A stretch of DNA of 64,000 nucleotides from Suillus spraguei (taxonomy: Eukaryota; Basidiomycota; Agaricomycetes; Boletales; Suillaceae): contig JABCPU010000379.1 in NCBI GenBank assembly GCA_016800925.1, forward strand, positions 1-64,000, written 5' to 3'. The translations under genes were made by a program, and so were the position numbers. Under the pieces are notes generated by a model. That model had not been told where the DNA came from and made no database searches. It worked only from the letters and a program-made list of their open reading frames with translations. How positions within the stretch are numbered: position 1 is the stretch's first letter; each line of letters opens with the position of its first letter. Positions 1 to 11,057 of the stretch are shown in pieces.

Positions 1-2
1 CT

Positions 3-518
3 CCAAGTGCTACTACCGGAGTATCACCCTTCTTCACCAATAAGAGATATCATCCGAGCATTTCCATCCATCTGGAGCGCGATTTATCCTCCATCCGTGC
101 CCAGGAATATGCCCTAGATCTTAATGAACTTCACCAGTTCCTCCAAGAAGAGATGTCCAAAGCGGAGAAACGCTATCAAGGACCTGCAGATGCTAAAAGA
201 CAACCCACTCCAGACTTCCAGATTGGAGAACAAGTCTTCGTTAAAGCCAAGTACTTCCGTTCCACTCGTCCATTGAAGAAACTTTTGGAAAAGAACCTAG
301 GTCTATTTGAAATCATATCTCATCCAGGTACTCATTCCTTCGCCATCTGACTTCCGGATTCTATGTGTTCCATACATCCCATATTTCATGTCTCTCAGTT
401 AGAGCCAGCAGTTCCGAACACTATCCCCAATCGCATTCAACCTCCTCCACCTTCAGTCAAAGTTGATGGAGAACTGGAGTATGAGATATCCAAAATCCTG
501 GACTCTAAACTGGACCAT
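3..518 (+). pseudogene. Ty3/gypsy integrase C-terminal fragment
   Basis: This is the last part of a gypsy polyprotein: the end of the integrase, the basic linker and the first residues of a chromodomain. One frame reads from the window edge through residues such as VSPFFTNKRYHPS, EEMSKAEKRYQ, IGEQVFVKAKYF and IHPIFHVSQLEP to EYEISKILDSK, the usual order of the integrase C-terminal barrel followed by a chromodomain. An in-frame TGA at 348-350 sits where the family normally has Arg (CGA), so it looks like CpG decay. The frame is cut at 518 by an LTR of family C, in the middle of the chromodomain. It is a different gypsy family from the copies at 39.5-57.4 kb. Product identity is secure; the left part lies outside the window. 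Confidence 0.85.
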
Positions 519-2317
519 TGTAACGAACATATTGGTGCTGGGCTTAAAATTGACACTCGTCTCACATCTATAGGAGCTACCACTTGTCCATGGCCATCTT
601 ACCCCTTTAGCATTACTGGTGGCATCCCATGCTTACCGCACACCATACTGACTGCCGCACCTTATTCCACGTACTGATGTCCTCCCATGTCCTTGCCGCA
701 TCCACATAGCTCCATTTGGTGTGTTGTTTGTTTTATGTTTGTTATCACTGATTCCACGGCAAGTCTTATTACATGTTGCCTCATGCCACAGCACCTCGCG
801 CTATGTTTACATATGGTGGTTACTACACTCGAGCGCTACTGATCTCGCCTAGAGTATTCCGAATACATATGATTTAGGATATAAGCACCATGTACCCCAC
901 ACAATACAGTACCTGATTTTACCCCATTGCACGTACTATAGGTCAGGATTATTGTCTAGCTCTGGATCTACCCAGTAGTAGACTTAGTCTTTAAAGTTCC
1001 TTATCGCTCGTTAATCAATCACGCTCATTCTCCGTTACCACTGGCATACCGCTGGACTTTTGACTGCTATTTTGACCGAACTTCTCATGCACTGCTACTT
1101 TACTGCTGAAAGTACCACAGTGTAAAGATACAATCTAGCCTGGGCTGTAGATAAACCACAGCCTAAGCTAGTATGTGAGTCTTGCGCTCTACCTAGTCTG
1201 CTACTCTTGCAAGGCAAGAACATTCGACCCTAAAGGGAATGCTAAGTTAGTATAGTCTAATAATGCCCAACCTGTGGTGCAAGAATGCCGTCGGAGGTAG
1301 CAAAATGCTAGCGGTGACCTCCGGTCTATGGGAAAGTTGCGGTAAAGTAGCGGTAGTGTGAGCAGTAAAACCACAGTAGTGCGTGCGGTAAAACTGCGGT
1401 AAGGCGTGGGAAACTGGCGGTAAAACAAGTGGTGAAGCGCGGGAAAGCGGTAAAGAGCGGTGGTGCATGCAGCAATAAAACAATTCTTAAGAGACAGTGA
1501 CTTCAGTGAAAGACTTTATTCCGTTAGAGACAGTAGTGGTGACAATTCCTAAGTACTGTGTGTACCATAGAGGGAAAAGTAAAAGTACCGGAATGTGCGA
1601 AGAGTCCTTTTTAACATGTACCGTGAACGGCCAGAATACATAGCAAGAATGGTAGCGAGACAAAGATATTTAGCTAAGAGGCATGCAGCGAGCAAGCAGT
1701 GTCACGAAAGGTAAGGTAAGTCTTGCCATAGCTTTAGTAATGGCGGAAATGAATATGCTACACACCAATGGATCTTAGACGGAAATGGAATGGACAGGAG
1801 GACATCGGTAGCAAGATTCAGTAAGGAGCAAGGATCCACAGAGTGAAAACAGTACTGGCGAAGCAAAAAGGGGTAATGCTTGCTATAGGGGTTTTCTTGG
1901 TAGCACTGTAGGCAGTAATGAGAAACTTGTGTAAAACAGCACTTTCATGGTCAGTGTGACTTTGTTTGCTACAGCGGTCTTCTTTACTGTTTCTTTACAC
2001 TGCTCACAACCTTACCACTACCGCTGATATCATTGCTCACTTGATGCAACTGTTACAGACTTTATCTCAACCACGGTAGCACCACTACATACGATGCTAG
2101 TTCTGGCAGCATCACTGCTGACCACGGCAACTTACCACTGACTACAATGCTACATTCGCACATTGGTTTGACTCGAACTTGACCATACTAACAGGCATCC
2201 CCCTTTAGGGTCGAATGCTCTTGTTTCACAAGTGAAGCAGACTAGACAGAGCACAAGACTCACATACTAACTTAGGAGGTAGTTTATCTACAGCCCAGGT
2301 TAGGTTGTATCTTTACA
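519..2317 (+). mobile_element. LTR family C, copy 1 (interrupted)
   Basis: Starts TGTAACGAACATATTGG and ends TAGGTTGTATCTTTACA, matching the copies at 9,358 and 11,058. A family A LTR interrupts it at 1,121-1,973. The flanking 4-mers (CCAT left, GCGG right) do not match and the flanking sequences are unrelated (gypsy integrase left, family B LTR right), so one side has been exchanged or deleted since insertion. Confidence 0.75.
1121..1973 (-). mobile_element. Solo LTR family A, copy 1, nested in LTR C
   Basis: On the minus strand it reads TGTAGCAAACAAAGTCAC to TGTATCTTTACA, 853 bp. The target duplication is ACAG (1117-1120) and GCGG (1974-1977); the uninterrupted family C copy at 11,058 has GCGG at this position, so the left copy is a decayed GCGG. 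Contains many GCGGTAAA words. Confidence 0.8.
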
Positions 2318-2684
2318 GCGGTAAAGAGCGGTGGTGCATGCAGCAGTAAAGCAATTCTTAGAGACAGTGACTTCAGTAAAAGACTTTAGTCTGTAGAAGA
2401 CAGTAGTAGTGACTATTCCTAAGTACCATGTGTACTATAGGAGGGAAGTAAGGAACAAGTACAGGTACCTAGGAATTTATACTAAGGAATAGCTATGGAC
2501 ATGGAAGGGATAGGATAACCACGCAGCAGACATGTAATAAGACTGCACTTCAGTTTACAAAACATAATGTACCAGTGAGACTGGATGGACATTGGACGGA
2601 CAGTAAATCTTGCTTGAGGATGCCTAATGGGTTCGCAGAGATTGCCAAAGATCACCGCTTTGCAGGAAAGTTGCTGTAGTACAG

Positions 2685-4241
2685 TGTTAAGAACGTACTC
2701 AAAGGGTGAAAGATCTGAAGGGCTTTGGCCTCAGTTTGTGCACTGTGCCCCTTTCCTGAGTAATGCCCCTTATTTCAGAGAGTAGGTATGCGTCTGAAGA
2801 TCTGGAAGCAGTTGTGTGACGGATCTGGACGTCCAAAGGTATCGGATATGGTACATCCAAAGGTTATCCGGAGCGTAGGGATGGAATGAGGGTTAAGGCT
2901 AGCTTCGGAACAGGTTCCTAGCTAGAAACTAACAGAGGTAGACTATCCGAAGATAGAGTCGGAGATATAGACTAAAGGAATCAATCCCAAGTCTCGGAAG
3001 ATGACTTAGAGCAGAAAGTGACTTAAGTCCAGAGGAAGCAGAATGAGCAGAATCTAAGATGATATTTGAACTAAGGTTCTATGGAGATCTACAAGTGGTT
3101 TATATACTGTAAGTATCTGATACGGATAATCAATGAGTCCGGTGTAGCGAACAAAGTCACGCTGACCATGAAAGTGCCGTTTTACACAAGTGTCTCGTTA
3201 CTGCCTACAGCGGCTACCGAGAAAACCCCTATAAGCATTACCCCTTTTCGCTTCGCTGGTACCATTTTCGCTCCATGGATCCTTGCCCCTTACCAAATCT
3301 CGCTACCGATGTCCTCCTGTCACATTCCATTTCCGTCTAAGATCCATTGGTGCATAGCATATTTGTTTCCGCCGTTACTAAAGCTATGGCAAGACTTACC
3401 TTACCTTCTGTGACACCGCTTGCTTGCTGCATGGCCTCTTAGCTAAATATTTCTATCTCGCTACCATTCTCGCTATGTATTCCGGCCATTCATGGTACAT
3501 GTTAAAAAGGACTCTTCGCACATTCCGGTACTTGTACTTTTCCCTCTATGGTACACACGGTACTTAGGGAATTGTCACCACTACTGTCTCTAACGGAATA
3601 AAGTCTTTCGCCAAAGTCACTATCTCTTAAAAATTGTTTTACTGCTGCACGCACCACCGCTCTTTACTGCTTTCCCGCGCTTCACCGCTTGCGCTATGCT
3701 TTCCCGTGCCTTACCGCTAGTTTCCCACAGACTGGAGGTCACCGCTAGCATCTCGCTACCTCCGACAGCAGTCTTGCACCACAGGTTGGGCATTATTGAA
3801 CTATATTAACTTAGCATTCCCTTTAGGGTCGAACACTCTTGCTTTGCAAGTGAAGCAGACTAGACAGAGTGCAAGACTCGCATACTAGTTTAGGCTGTGG
3901 TTCATCTACAGCCCAGGCTAGATTGTATCTTTACACCAGGACCAAGGGCTATGTACAAAGTATAACGGAAGTCTATTAGTTAATGCACAGCGGATCGGTA
4001 AGCATGAATCGGAAATGAAACACAGGTAATGGATCAGTGACACAGGACGGAAGTATACACAGCCGGGATACCAGAAACAGGAAGAATGACGAAAAGAGAT
4101 AGACGCAGATATACACAAGGGAGTTAGAGTGCGAGAAGTGGGCACATTCGGATGGGCGATCCAGACAGGATCTGTGGACCAGATGGAAGTAGGGTCGATC
4201 AGATCTGATCGGATCTGAGATTGGAAATATGGTATATGACA
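2685..4241 (-). mobile_element. Solo LTR family D, copy 1, with 5-bp TSD
   Basis: Ends are TGTTAAGAACG and TATATGACA. It is flanked by a perfect 5-bp duplication TACAG (2680-2684 and 4242-4246) within a family B LTR. About 760 bp once the family A LTR at 3,143-3,935 is removed. It is in the opposite direction to the second copy at 4,456, so the two together look like a large palindrome. Confidence 0.85.
3143..3935 (+). mobile_element. Solo LTR family A, copy 2, nested in LTR D
   Basis: TGTAGCGAACAAAGTCACG to TGTATCTTTACA, 793 bp. Target duplication CCGG (3139-3142) and CCAG (3936-3939). The second family D copy supplies the empty site: near 4,753 it reads GTCTGGGACC, i.e. the same 4-mer once (CTGG). 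All three versions are CpG-decay products of CCGG. Confidence 0.9.
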
Positions 4242-4455
4242 TACAGCCGTTAAGGTGCAATGAGGCTTCTGGAGTGCAGAACAATACCATTAGATAGGGG
4301 TAAACACATGGTAAAGTGGTATGACATAGGACAGTGAAGCCAAAGGGTAAGGATAATGATTGCCGGTTGACACCTATATGAAAATGTGCCGTTTTGAGCT
4401 CAGTGTGTTTGTTCATCACATCCCATGGTGACTTCAAATTCTGACTGTCCCCAGT

Positions 4456-5204
4456 TGTCATATACCATACTTCCGATCTCAGATCCAATCGATTCTATTT
4501 CCGTCCGGTCCACAGATCCTGTCTGGATCACCCATCCGAATGTGCCCACTTCTCGCACTCTAACTCCCTTGTGTATATCTGTGTCTATCTCCTTTCGTCA
4601 TTCCTCCTGTTTCCGGTATCCTGGCTGTGTATACTTCCGTCCTGTGTCACTGATCCGTTACCTGTGTTTCATTTCCGATTCGTGCTTACTGATCCGCTGC
4701 ACATTAACTAATAGACTTCTGTTACACTTCGTACATAGCCCTTGGTCCCAGACTTGTTGATTATCCATATAAGATACTTACAGTATATGAACCACTTGTA
4801 GATCTCCGTAGAACCTTAGTTCAAATATCATCTTAGATTCTGCTCATTCTGCTTCCTCCGGACTTAAGTCACTTTCTGCTCTAAGTCATCTTCCGAGACT
4901 TGGGATTGATTCCTTTAGTCTATATCTCCAACTCTATCTTCGGATAGTCTATCTCTGCTAGTTTCTAGTTAGGAACTCGTTTCAAAGCAAGTCTTAATCC
5001 TCGTTCTATTCCTACGTTCCAGATAACCTTCGGACATATCATATTCGATACCTTCGACGTCTGGATCCATCATGCAACTCCTTCCAGATCTTCGGACATA
5101 TACCTACTCCCTGAAATAAGGGGCATTACTCGGGAAAGGGGCACAGTGCACAAACTGAGGCCAAAGCCCTTCGGATCCTTCATCCTTTGAGTACGGTCTT
5201 AACA
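4456..5204 (+). mobile_element. Solo LTR family D, copy 2, with 5-bp TSD
   Basis: TGTCATATACC to GGTCTTAACA, 749 bp, flanked by a perfect 5-bp duplication CCAGT (4451-4455 and 5205-5209). Reverse complement of the copy at 2,685-4,241 along its whole length. Confidence 0.9.
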
Positions 5205-5800
5205 CCAGTCAGAGACATCATACTCCAAATATTCGTCAAACCAATGCTTCATGAGTTTCCGAGGCACAGGAAAGTGTGATAGCATTACCGCCAGCATGGA
5301 TATGTGAGCACTTAGCTAGCGGTAGTAGCATGGGAACTTTGCGGTGCAGTAGCAGTCACGGTAAGATGCTGAAATGCTAAGGAACAGTGGTGCAGATGCT
5401 GATGATGACTGTAATGGACATAGGCAAGGTTGCTGGAGTTACCGAAGCGTGGAAACTTCGCGAGCAGTTACCGCTGGGTGCTGGCGATGCTAGCAGACTG
5501 AGCGGTGTCAGCGGTGAGCATGGGAAAGCAGCGGTGGTACAACAAAGATGGCAAGGTGATCAGCGAGGTAGCTGCTGCAATACTGAAGTTGCGAGAATGA
5601 TAACAGGTGGACTGTCAGTGTCAGCGGTGTAAAGTGCAGTATGCCAGTGGTGCAAGAACATAGCTAGCAATGCTGTGGCTGCATGCACTTTGCAGGAAAG
5701 TAGTGGTGATAGGGGCTTTCGCTAAAAACACATAATGCAAGGAAATCCAAGTCCAGGGTAACTTTGCAACTCTACTCCAATGGTAAGCGTGCATCAGCTG
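5205..5800. other. Unassigned GCGGTA-rich repeat DNA
   Basis: No credible gene. The stretch is rich in GCGGTA, GCGGTG and CATGGGAA words like those in the family A/B LTRs, so it is probably old internal or LTR sequence of the same group. Confidence 0.4.
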
Positions 5801-6720
5801 TGTAAAGATACAATCTAGCCTGGGCTGTAGATAAACCACGGCCTAAACTAGTATGCGAGTCTTGCGCTTGACCTAGTCTGCTTCACTTGCAAAGGCAAGA
5901 ATGTTCAACCCTAAAGGGAATGCTAAGTTAATATCGTTTGATAATGCCCAACCTGTGGTGCAAGACTGCTGTTGGAGGTAGTGAGATGCTAACAGTGACC
6001 TCCGGTCCATGGGAAACTAGCGGTAAAGCTAGTGGTAAGCGTGGGAAAGCGGTAGACAAGCGGTAGTGTGAGTGATATAACTGTGGTAGTGCGTGCGGTA
6101 AAACTGTGGTAAGGCATGGGAGATTGGCAGTAAAACAAGCAGTGAACCATGGGAAATTGTAGTGCAAGCAGTGAAGTGCATGAAAGTGGTACAGAGCGGT
6201 GGTGCGTGCAGTGGTAAAGAGATCCTTAAGTGACAGTGATTTCAGTGAGAGACTTCATTCTGTTAGAGATAGTGGTAGTGACTATTCCTAAGTACCATGT
6301 GTACCATAGGGGGAAAGTACGGAATGAGTACAGGTACCTAGGAATTTTATACTAAGGAATAGCTACAGAAATGGAAGGAATAGGATAAACATGCAGCAGA
6401 CATGTAATAAGACTGCACTTCAGTTTACAAAACATAACATACTGGCGAGACTGGATGGACATTGGACAGACAGTAAATCTTGCTTGAGGATGCCAAATGG
6501 GTTCACGGAGATTCCCGAAGATCACCGCTTCATGGGAAAGTTGCTGCAGTACAGCCGCTAAGCTGCAACGAGGCTTCCAGAGTGCGGAACAATATTGTTA
6601 GATAGGGGTAAACACATGGCAAAGTAGGACAGTGAAGCCAAAGGGTAAGGATAATGATTGCCGGTTGACACCTATATGAAAATGTGCCATTTCAAGCTCA
6701 GCGTGAGTTTGCTCATCACA
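5801..6720 (-). mobile_element. Solo LTR family B, copy 2
   Basis: On the minus strand it reads TGTGATGAGCAAACTCACG to TGTATCTTTACA, 920 bp. Flanking 4-mers are GCTG and GCAG, similar but not explained by CpG decay alone. It has no polypurine tract at its inner edge, so I treat it as a solo LTR and not as the partner of the LTR at 8,683. Confidence 0.75.
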
Positions 6721-7544
6721 GCAGTCCATAAGCGGTCCAATCCATATCCAATCCAAGTCCTCACCGGCCGTCCTAGGTAAGAAGGCTACGGTAAAGAAAA
6801 CAGTAAGAAAAATGGCAAGAAAACATGACAAACACACTATGATCTTGTGTGAACTACTGTCTGACTTGGCTTCTTCAGTCTTCTGTCATCTTCTACTCTT
6901 CCTATGCGCTAAGGCGCTCCCATAGTTGCCGTAGTCTCTATATGACAAGGTGCATGGTGCTGCTTCGTGCGTTAGAAGGTGAACTCACTATCATAATGGT
7001 GGCGCAGGCACTTCAGTCTTGTAAATAATCTGCCACTGGCAAGGTCTCTGGTGGTGTGCTGGCATCTGTGGGTTGTCTGAAGCTATACATAAGTAATCCT
7101 ATTGAAATGTCCAAGGTAAAGTCACTGGTCAAAACCCAGGGTAAAGAATGCTATCCTATATGAAAAGATGGTGTTGTGCAGTGTAATATATGGCAGTGGG
7201 GTGTCTGCGGTAGGGTATAGGTGCATGCAAGGTTGCTGGTTGCTTGTCTGTCTTCAGCTTCTTCACCAGCAATGAAAGCCACAAGTTGTGCTCTCATACT
7301 TGCACAGAGCGATGCTGGCATGGGAGGGTTGATAATACTGCGATATGAACAAGATTAGGTCAGTAGTATGCCACTGGTAGCAGCGGTAAATATTCCAGAG
7401 CAAAAATACTAAGTACTGCCAGCCAACAATAGGCTTGGTAACAGCGGTAAGGCTAAAAATGTGGTAATGCAAGAGAAAATCAATGTCAGTGGCAAGTATA
7501 TCATCATGTGGCTTCAACAGTGGCTTTATTAGGTTTGCTAGACT
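6721..7544. other. Unassigned, possibly non-coding internal region of LTR element
   Basis: Lies downstream (minus-strand sense) of the Gag-like gene. Reading frames are short and none resembles protease, reverse transcriptase or integrase. It may be the non-coding interior of a non-autonomous LTR element, or unrelated host repeat DNA. Confidence 0.35.
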
Positions 7545-8567
7545 TCATACTATAGCCGTGGCAATGCTGGGTAGCGGCCGGGTGAGCAGTAAACTGCTGG
7601 GATCTAGTAAATCAACTAAAACTGCATCAGGGGCTAAAATGCAGTAGTATGGCAAGTCCGTGGTGCTATAACCATGCAGTAAAAGTGCTGCCAATTTATT
7701 GGCGCTGTCTTCCTTGGTACTATGGCTATCTGCGGGTGCAAAACAGTCAGCGGTAATATCATGTTCTTCAAGCTCTGTGTCCAAAATTGGCGAAAACTGC
7801 GGTAACAGGGGTAGATCAGTACATAACACTTCTGTATCAGCCACCAGAGCATCCAGCTCATTACTGCGGTGGTCTAGACATGTCAGCAAACTGTGCGAAA
7901 TGTCTGCTGGCTGCCGTGCACCAGGTATGGCACATAGGCAATTCGCTGAAGAGCAAATACTGCAAATGGTGCAAAACGCAGTAGTGTCAGCATTACAAGG
8001 GATCTCCATGAACAAACTTTGGTCAGATGACCGCCAGTACTGGTTAATATCCGCCGCTGTGTGCGAGTGAACAGTGCTGTCGAAAACTGTGAGCGATTTG
8101 AGGTTGTTTTGAGCTGGTGATGGTGCAATTTCATCGAAAGGTAGCACTATAGGGGCTGAAACAATATCAGTACTGGCCACAGGTAAAATATCCTGAACTG
8201 CCAGTTGATGCGGTGTGTCTGGCCTCTCAATAGCATCACCCTCATAGGGTTCTGCCAGCGGAGCGGCCAGTTCAACAGTACCAGCACGTTTGAAGGTGCC
8301 TGAGCGACATTCTGGGTAAAATGACAAAACTGTGTTAGTGAAGTCCTCAAAGTTATCACCATCGTATTCTGGTAAGTCCCTCCATAAATCAGCGTTGTCT
8401 GATTCAGTGTATCTGACCATAAACTTGATGCGAGCCATGTTGGTAATTCCAGCTTTGTCCGAAAGTTGATCTACAGTAGTGAAAAAGGTCAGTAATTCAC
8501 TAGTGTTGCCGCCAAAGTGCGGAGCTGCTGCTGAGGTAGCCACAGGCATGAAAAATGCGCCTGCCAT
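7545..8567 (-). CDS. Gag-like protein of family A LTR element
   Basis: A 340-residue open frame whose first 90 residues look like the capsid N-terminus of basidiomycete gypsy Gag: PHFGGNTSELLTFFTTVDQL, then MARIKFMVRYTES, W(R)DLPEY and FEDFTNTVLSFYPEC. This part would form the capsid shell that packages element RNA. From about residue 95 on the protein is acidic, rich in Ala, Asp, Leu and Ser, and I recognise nothing; there is a Cys-rich stretch (TTAFCTICSICSSANCLC, about residues 195-212) but no regular CCHC knuckle. No pol follows. The start ATG lies 115 bp inside the LTR edge with a primer-binding site between, as expected for a 5' Gag. The frame is open throughout, unusual in this window. 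The capsid assignment is moderately sure; the function of the C-terminal two thirds is unknown. Confidence 0.6.
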   Translation of the reverse strand: MAGAFFMPVATSAAAPHFGGNTSELLTFFTTVDQLSDKAGITNMARIKFMVRYTESDNADLWRDLPEYDGDNFEDFTNTVLSFYPECRSGTFKRAGTVELAAPLAEPYEGDAIERPDTPHQLAVQDILPVASTDIVSAPIVLPFDEIAPSPAQNNLKSLTVFDSTVHSHTAADINQYWRSSDQSLFMEIPCNADTTAFCTICSICSSANCLCAIPGARQPADISHSLLTCLDHRSNELDALVADTEVLCTDLPLLPQFSPILDTELEEHDITADCFAPADSHSTKEDSANKLAALLLHGYSTTDLPYYCILAPDAVLVDLLDPSSLLLTRPLPSIATAIV

Positions 8568-8663
8568 ACTGTCTGTAGCGCGGGAACGTGCAGTAAAAAC
8601 TGCGGTAACGTGGCAAAAACAGTAAGTGTGTTAGGCAAAATCGAAAACTATACCAAAAGATTC

Positions 8664-8680
8664 CCTTGTGGTGGGCTCCA
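8664..8680 (-). promoter_or_regulatory. Putative tRNA primer-binding site
   Basis: On the minus strand TGGAGCCCACCACAAGG begins 2 nt after the LTR end (8,683) and just before the Gag gene. It starts with TGG, the complement of a tRNA CCA end. Which tRNA it matches cannot be told here. Confidence 0.5.
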
Positions 8681-8682
8681 AT

Positions 8683-10551
8683 TGTAAAGATACAATCTAG
8701 CCTGGGCTGTAGATAAACCACAGCCTAAGCTAGTATGTGAGTCTTGCGCTCTACCTAGTCTGCTTCACTTGCGAAGGCAAGAACATTCAACCCTAAAGGG
8801 AATGCTAAGTTAATATAGTTTGATAATGCCCAACCTGTAGTGTGTGACTGCTGTCGGAGGTAGCGAGATGCTAGTGGTGACCTCCGGTCCGTGGGAAACT
8901 ATGGTAATTGCAGGAAAGCGGTAGACAAGCAGTAGTGAAAGTGGTAAAACTGCAGTAGTGCGAGCAGTAAAACTGCAGTAAGGCATGGGAAAATGGTGGT
9001 AAAACAAGTGGTGAAGAAGTGGTGAAGCTGCAGTAAAGCGCGGGAAAGCGGTAAGGAGCAGTGGTGCATGCAGTGGTAAAGAGTTTCTTCAGTGACAGTA
9101 ACTTCGGCGAGAGACTTTATTCCCTTAGAGACAGTAGTGGTGACAGTTCCTAAGTACCGTGTGTACCATAGAGGGAAAAGTAAAAGTACCGGTATGTGCG
9201 AAGAGTCCTTTTAACATGTAACGTAAATGGCCGGAATACATAGCGAGAATGGTAGCAAAATAGAGATATACTACATGATTTTAGCAAAGAGGCATGCAGT
9301 GAGCAAGTAGTGTCACAGAAGGTAATGTAAGTCTTGCCATAGCTTTAGTAACGGTGGTGTAACGAGCATATTGGTGCTGGGCTTAAAACCCCACCTTTTG
9401 ATACTCGTCTCACGTCTACAGGAGTTACCACTTGTCCATGGCCATCTTACCCCTTTAGCAGTACCAGTGGCATCCCATGCTTACCGCACACCATACCGAC
9501 TGCCACATCACATTCCACATACTGATGTCCTTCCATGTCCTTGCCGCATCCACATAGCTCCATTTGGTGCGTCGTTTGTTTTCTGTTCGTTATCACTGAT
9601 TCCATGGCAAGTCTTATTACATGTTGCCTTGTGCTGCAGCGCCTCGCGCTATGTTTACTTACAGCGGTTACTACACTCCAGCGCTACTGATCTCGCCTAG
9701 AGTATTCCGAGTACATACAATTTAGGATATAAGCACCGCATACCCCACACGATACAAGTACCTGATTTCACACCATTGCATGTACTATAGGTCAGGACTA
9801 TTGTCTAGCTCTGGATCTACCCAGTAGTGGACATAGTCTTTAAAGTTTCCTTATCGCTCATTAATCTATCATGCTCGTTCTCCATTACCGCTGGCATACT
9901 GCTGGACGTTTGACTGTTACCTTGACTGCACTTCTCATGCACCGCTACTTTACTGCTGAAAGTACTGTGGACTTCTTTACTGTTTCTTTGCACCACTCGC
10001 AACCTTACTGCTACCGCTGGTATCACCACTTGACATCGCTCACTCGATGCAACTGTTTCTGACCATATCTTGACCACGGTAGCACCACTACACACGACAC
10101 TAGTTCCGGCGGCATCATCGCTGACCACGGCAACTTACCGCTAACCATGACATTCCCTTCGCACATAAGTTAGACTCGAACTTGACTATACTAATAGGCA
10201 TCCCCCTTTAGGGTCGAATGCTCTTGTTCTTACAAGTGAAGCAGACTAGACGGAGCGCAAGACTCACATACTAGTTTAGGCAGTGGTTTATCTACAGCCC
10301 AGGCTAGGTTGCATTTTTACAGCGGAAACAAATATGCTATGCACCAATGGATCTAGATGGAAATAGAAGGGACAGGAGGACATTGGTAGTGAGATTTGGT
10401 AAGGGGCAAGGATCCACAGAGCAAAAACGGTACTGGTGAAGCGAAAAGGCTAATGCTCACTATAGGGGATTTCTCAGTAGCCGCTGTAGACAGTAACGAG
10501 GCGCTTGTGTAAAACAGCACTTTCATGGTTAGCGTGACTTTGTTTGCTACA
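8683..10551 (-). mobile_element. 5' LTR, family A, copy 3 (interrupted)
   Basis: Minus-strand LTR in two pieces (8683-9357 and 10326-10551) around a nested family C LTR. Minus-strand start TGTAGCAAACAAAGTCACG at 10,551; end TCTTTACA at 8,683, followed by the primer site and Gag, so it is a 5' LTR and not a solo copy. The outer flank is CTGG (10552-10555), a possible decayed CCGG. The partner 3' LTR is not found. Confidence 0.8.
9358..10321 (+). mobile_element. Solo LTR family C, copy 2, nested in LTR A
   Basis: TGTAACGAGCATATTGG to GGTTGCATTTTTACA, 964 bp, within a family A LTR. Target duplication GTGG (9354-9357) and GCGG (10322-10325), again a CG-containing 4-mer with CpG decay in one copy. 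Confidence 0.85.
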
Positions 10552-10555
10552 CTGG

Positions 10556-10740
10556 ATATCCTTCAGACATACCATATCTGTTACCTCCAGATGTCCAGAT
10601 CCGATATGTGTCTACCTTCAGACACTTCAGATGTAACCCTTCACCTCCGAAATAAAGGGCAATACTTGGGAAAGGGGCACAGCACACAAGCTGAGGTCAA
10701 AGCCCTTCAGATCTGTTACTCTTTGAATATGACCTCAACA
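10556..10740 (+). mobile_element. LTR family D 3'-end fragment
   Basis: Matches the last 180 bp of family D, including GGGAAAGGGGCACAG, CAAAGCCCTTC and a terminal TCAACA at 10,740. The 5' part is missing beyond the family A LTR. Confidence 0.65.
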
Positions 10741-11057
10741 GTATATTTGAACTCACACCTTTCCAAGTATACTTTCCAACTATCCCATATCATGGCTCCC
10801 TGTAAGACTCAGAACTCCCTCCAAGGAGCTGGACTTGGTCTGATCCAAAGAGACCCCACACCCATCATCCAAACCTTCACCAGTTTCTCTCAGCATCAAG
10901 CAAGCACTAGGGAACTGCATGGGTAAACCCGCAGGTATGATCAGTCGGACCTGTACCCGTACCCGCAGATATACCCATACCCGTGGTGTGGGTACAGGTT
11001 TTCCTGCAGGTATCAACATAATGGACCCGGGGTATTACCCATGAGGGGTATACCCGC
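10741..11057. other. Unassigned, with short ACCCGTACCCGC repeats
   Basis: No gene seen. Around 10,920-11,050 the sequence has degenerate GTACCCG / ACCCGCAGGTA words in both directions, a low-complexity patch bordering the next LTR. Confidence 0.4.

Larger units (their letters stand above)
2318..4420 (-). mobile_element. LTR family B fragment, split by LTR D
   Basis: Minus-strand family B sequence lies in two adjoining pieces, 2318-2684 and 4242-4420. The second piece ends with the family 5' end (TGTGATGAACAAAC on the minus strand). Joined, they match the uninterrupted copies at 5,801 and 37,802. The 3' part of this LTR is missing left of 2,318, where LTR C ends. Confidence 0.7.

Noticed and set aside
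2685..5204. A 2.5-kb palindrome that could be a hairpin element or TIR transposon
   Set aside because: Each half has its own TG..CA ends and its own 5-bp target duplication, so they are two independent solo LTRs of family D.
7699..8070. Plus-strand 123-codon frame
   Set aside because: Antisense shadow of the Gag-like gene on the other strand.
5801..10551. One complete non-autonomous LTR element with LTRs at 5,801 and 8,683
   Set aside because: The two LTRs are different families (B and A), no polypurine tract lies next to the left one, and the outer flanks (GCTG and CTGG) are not a duplication.
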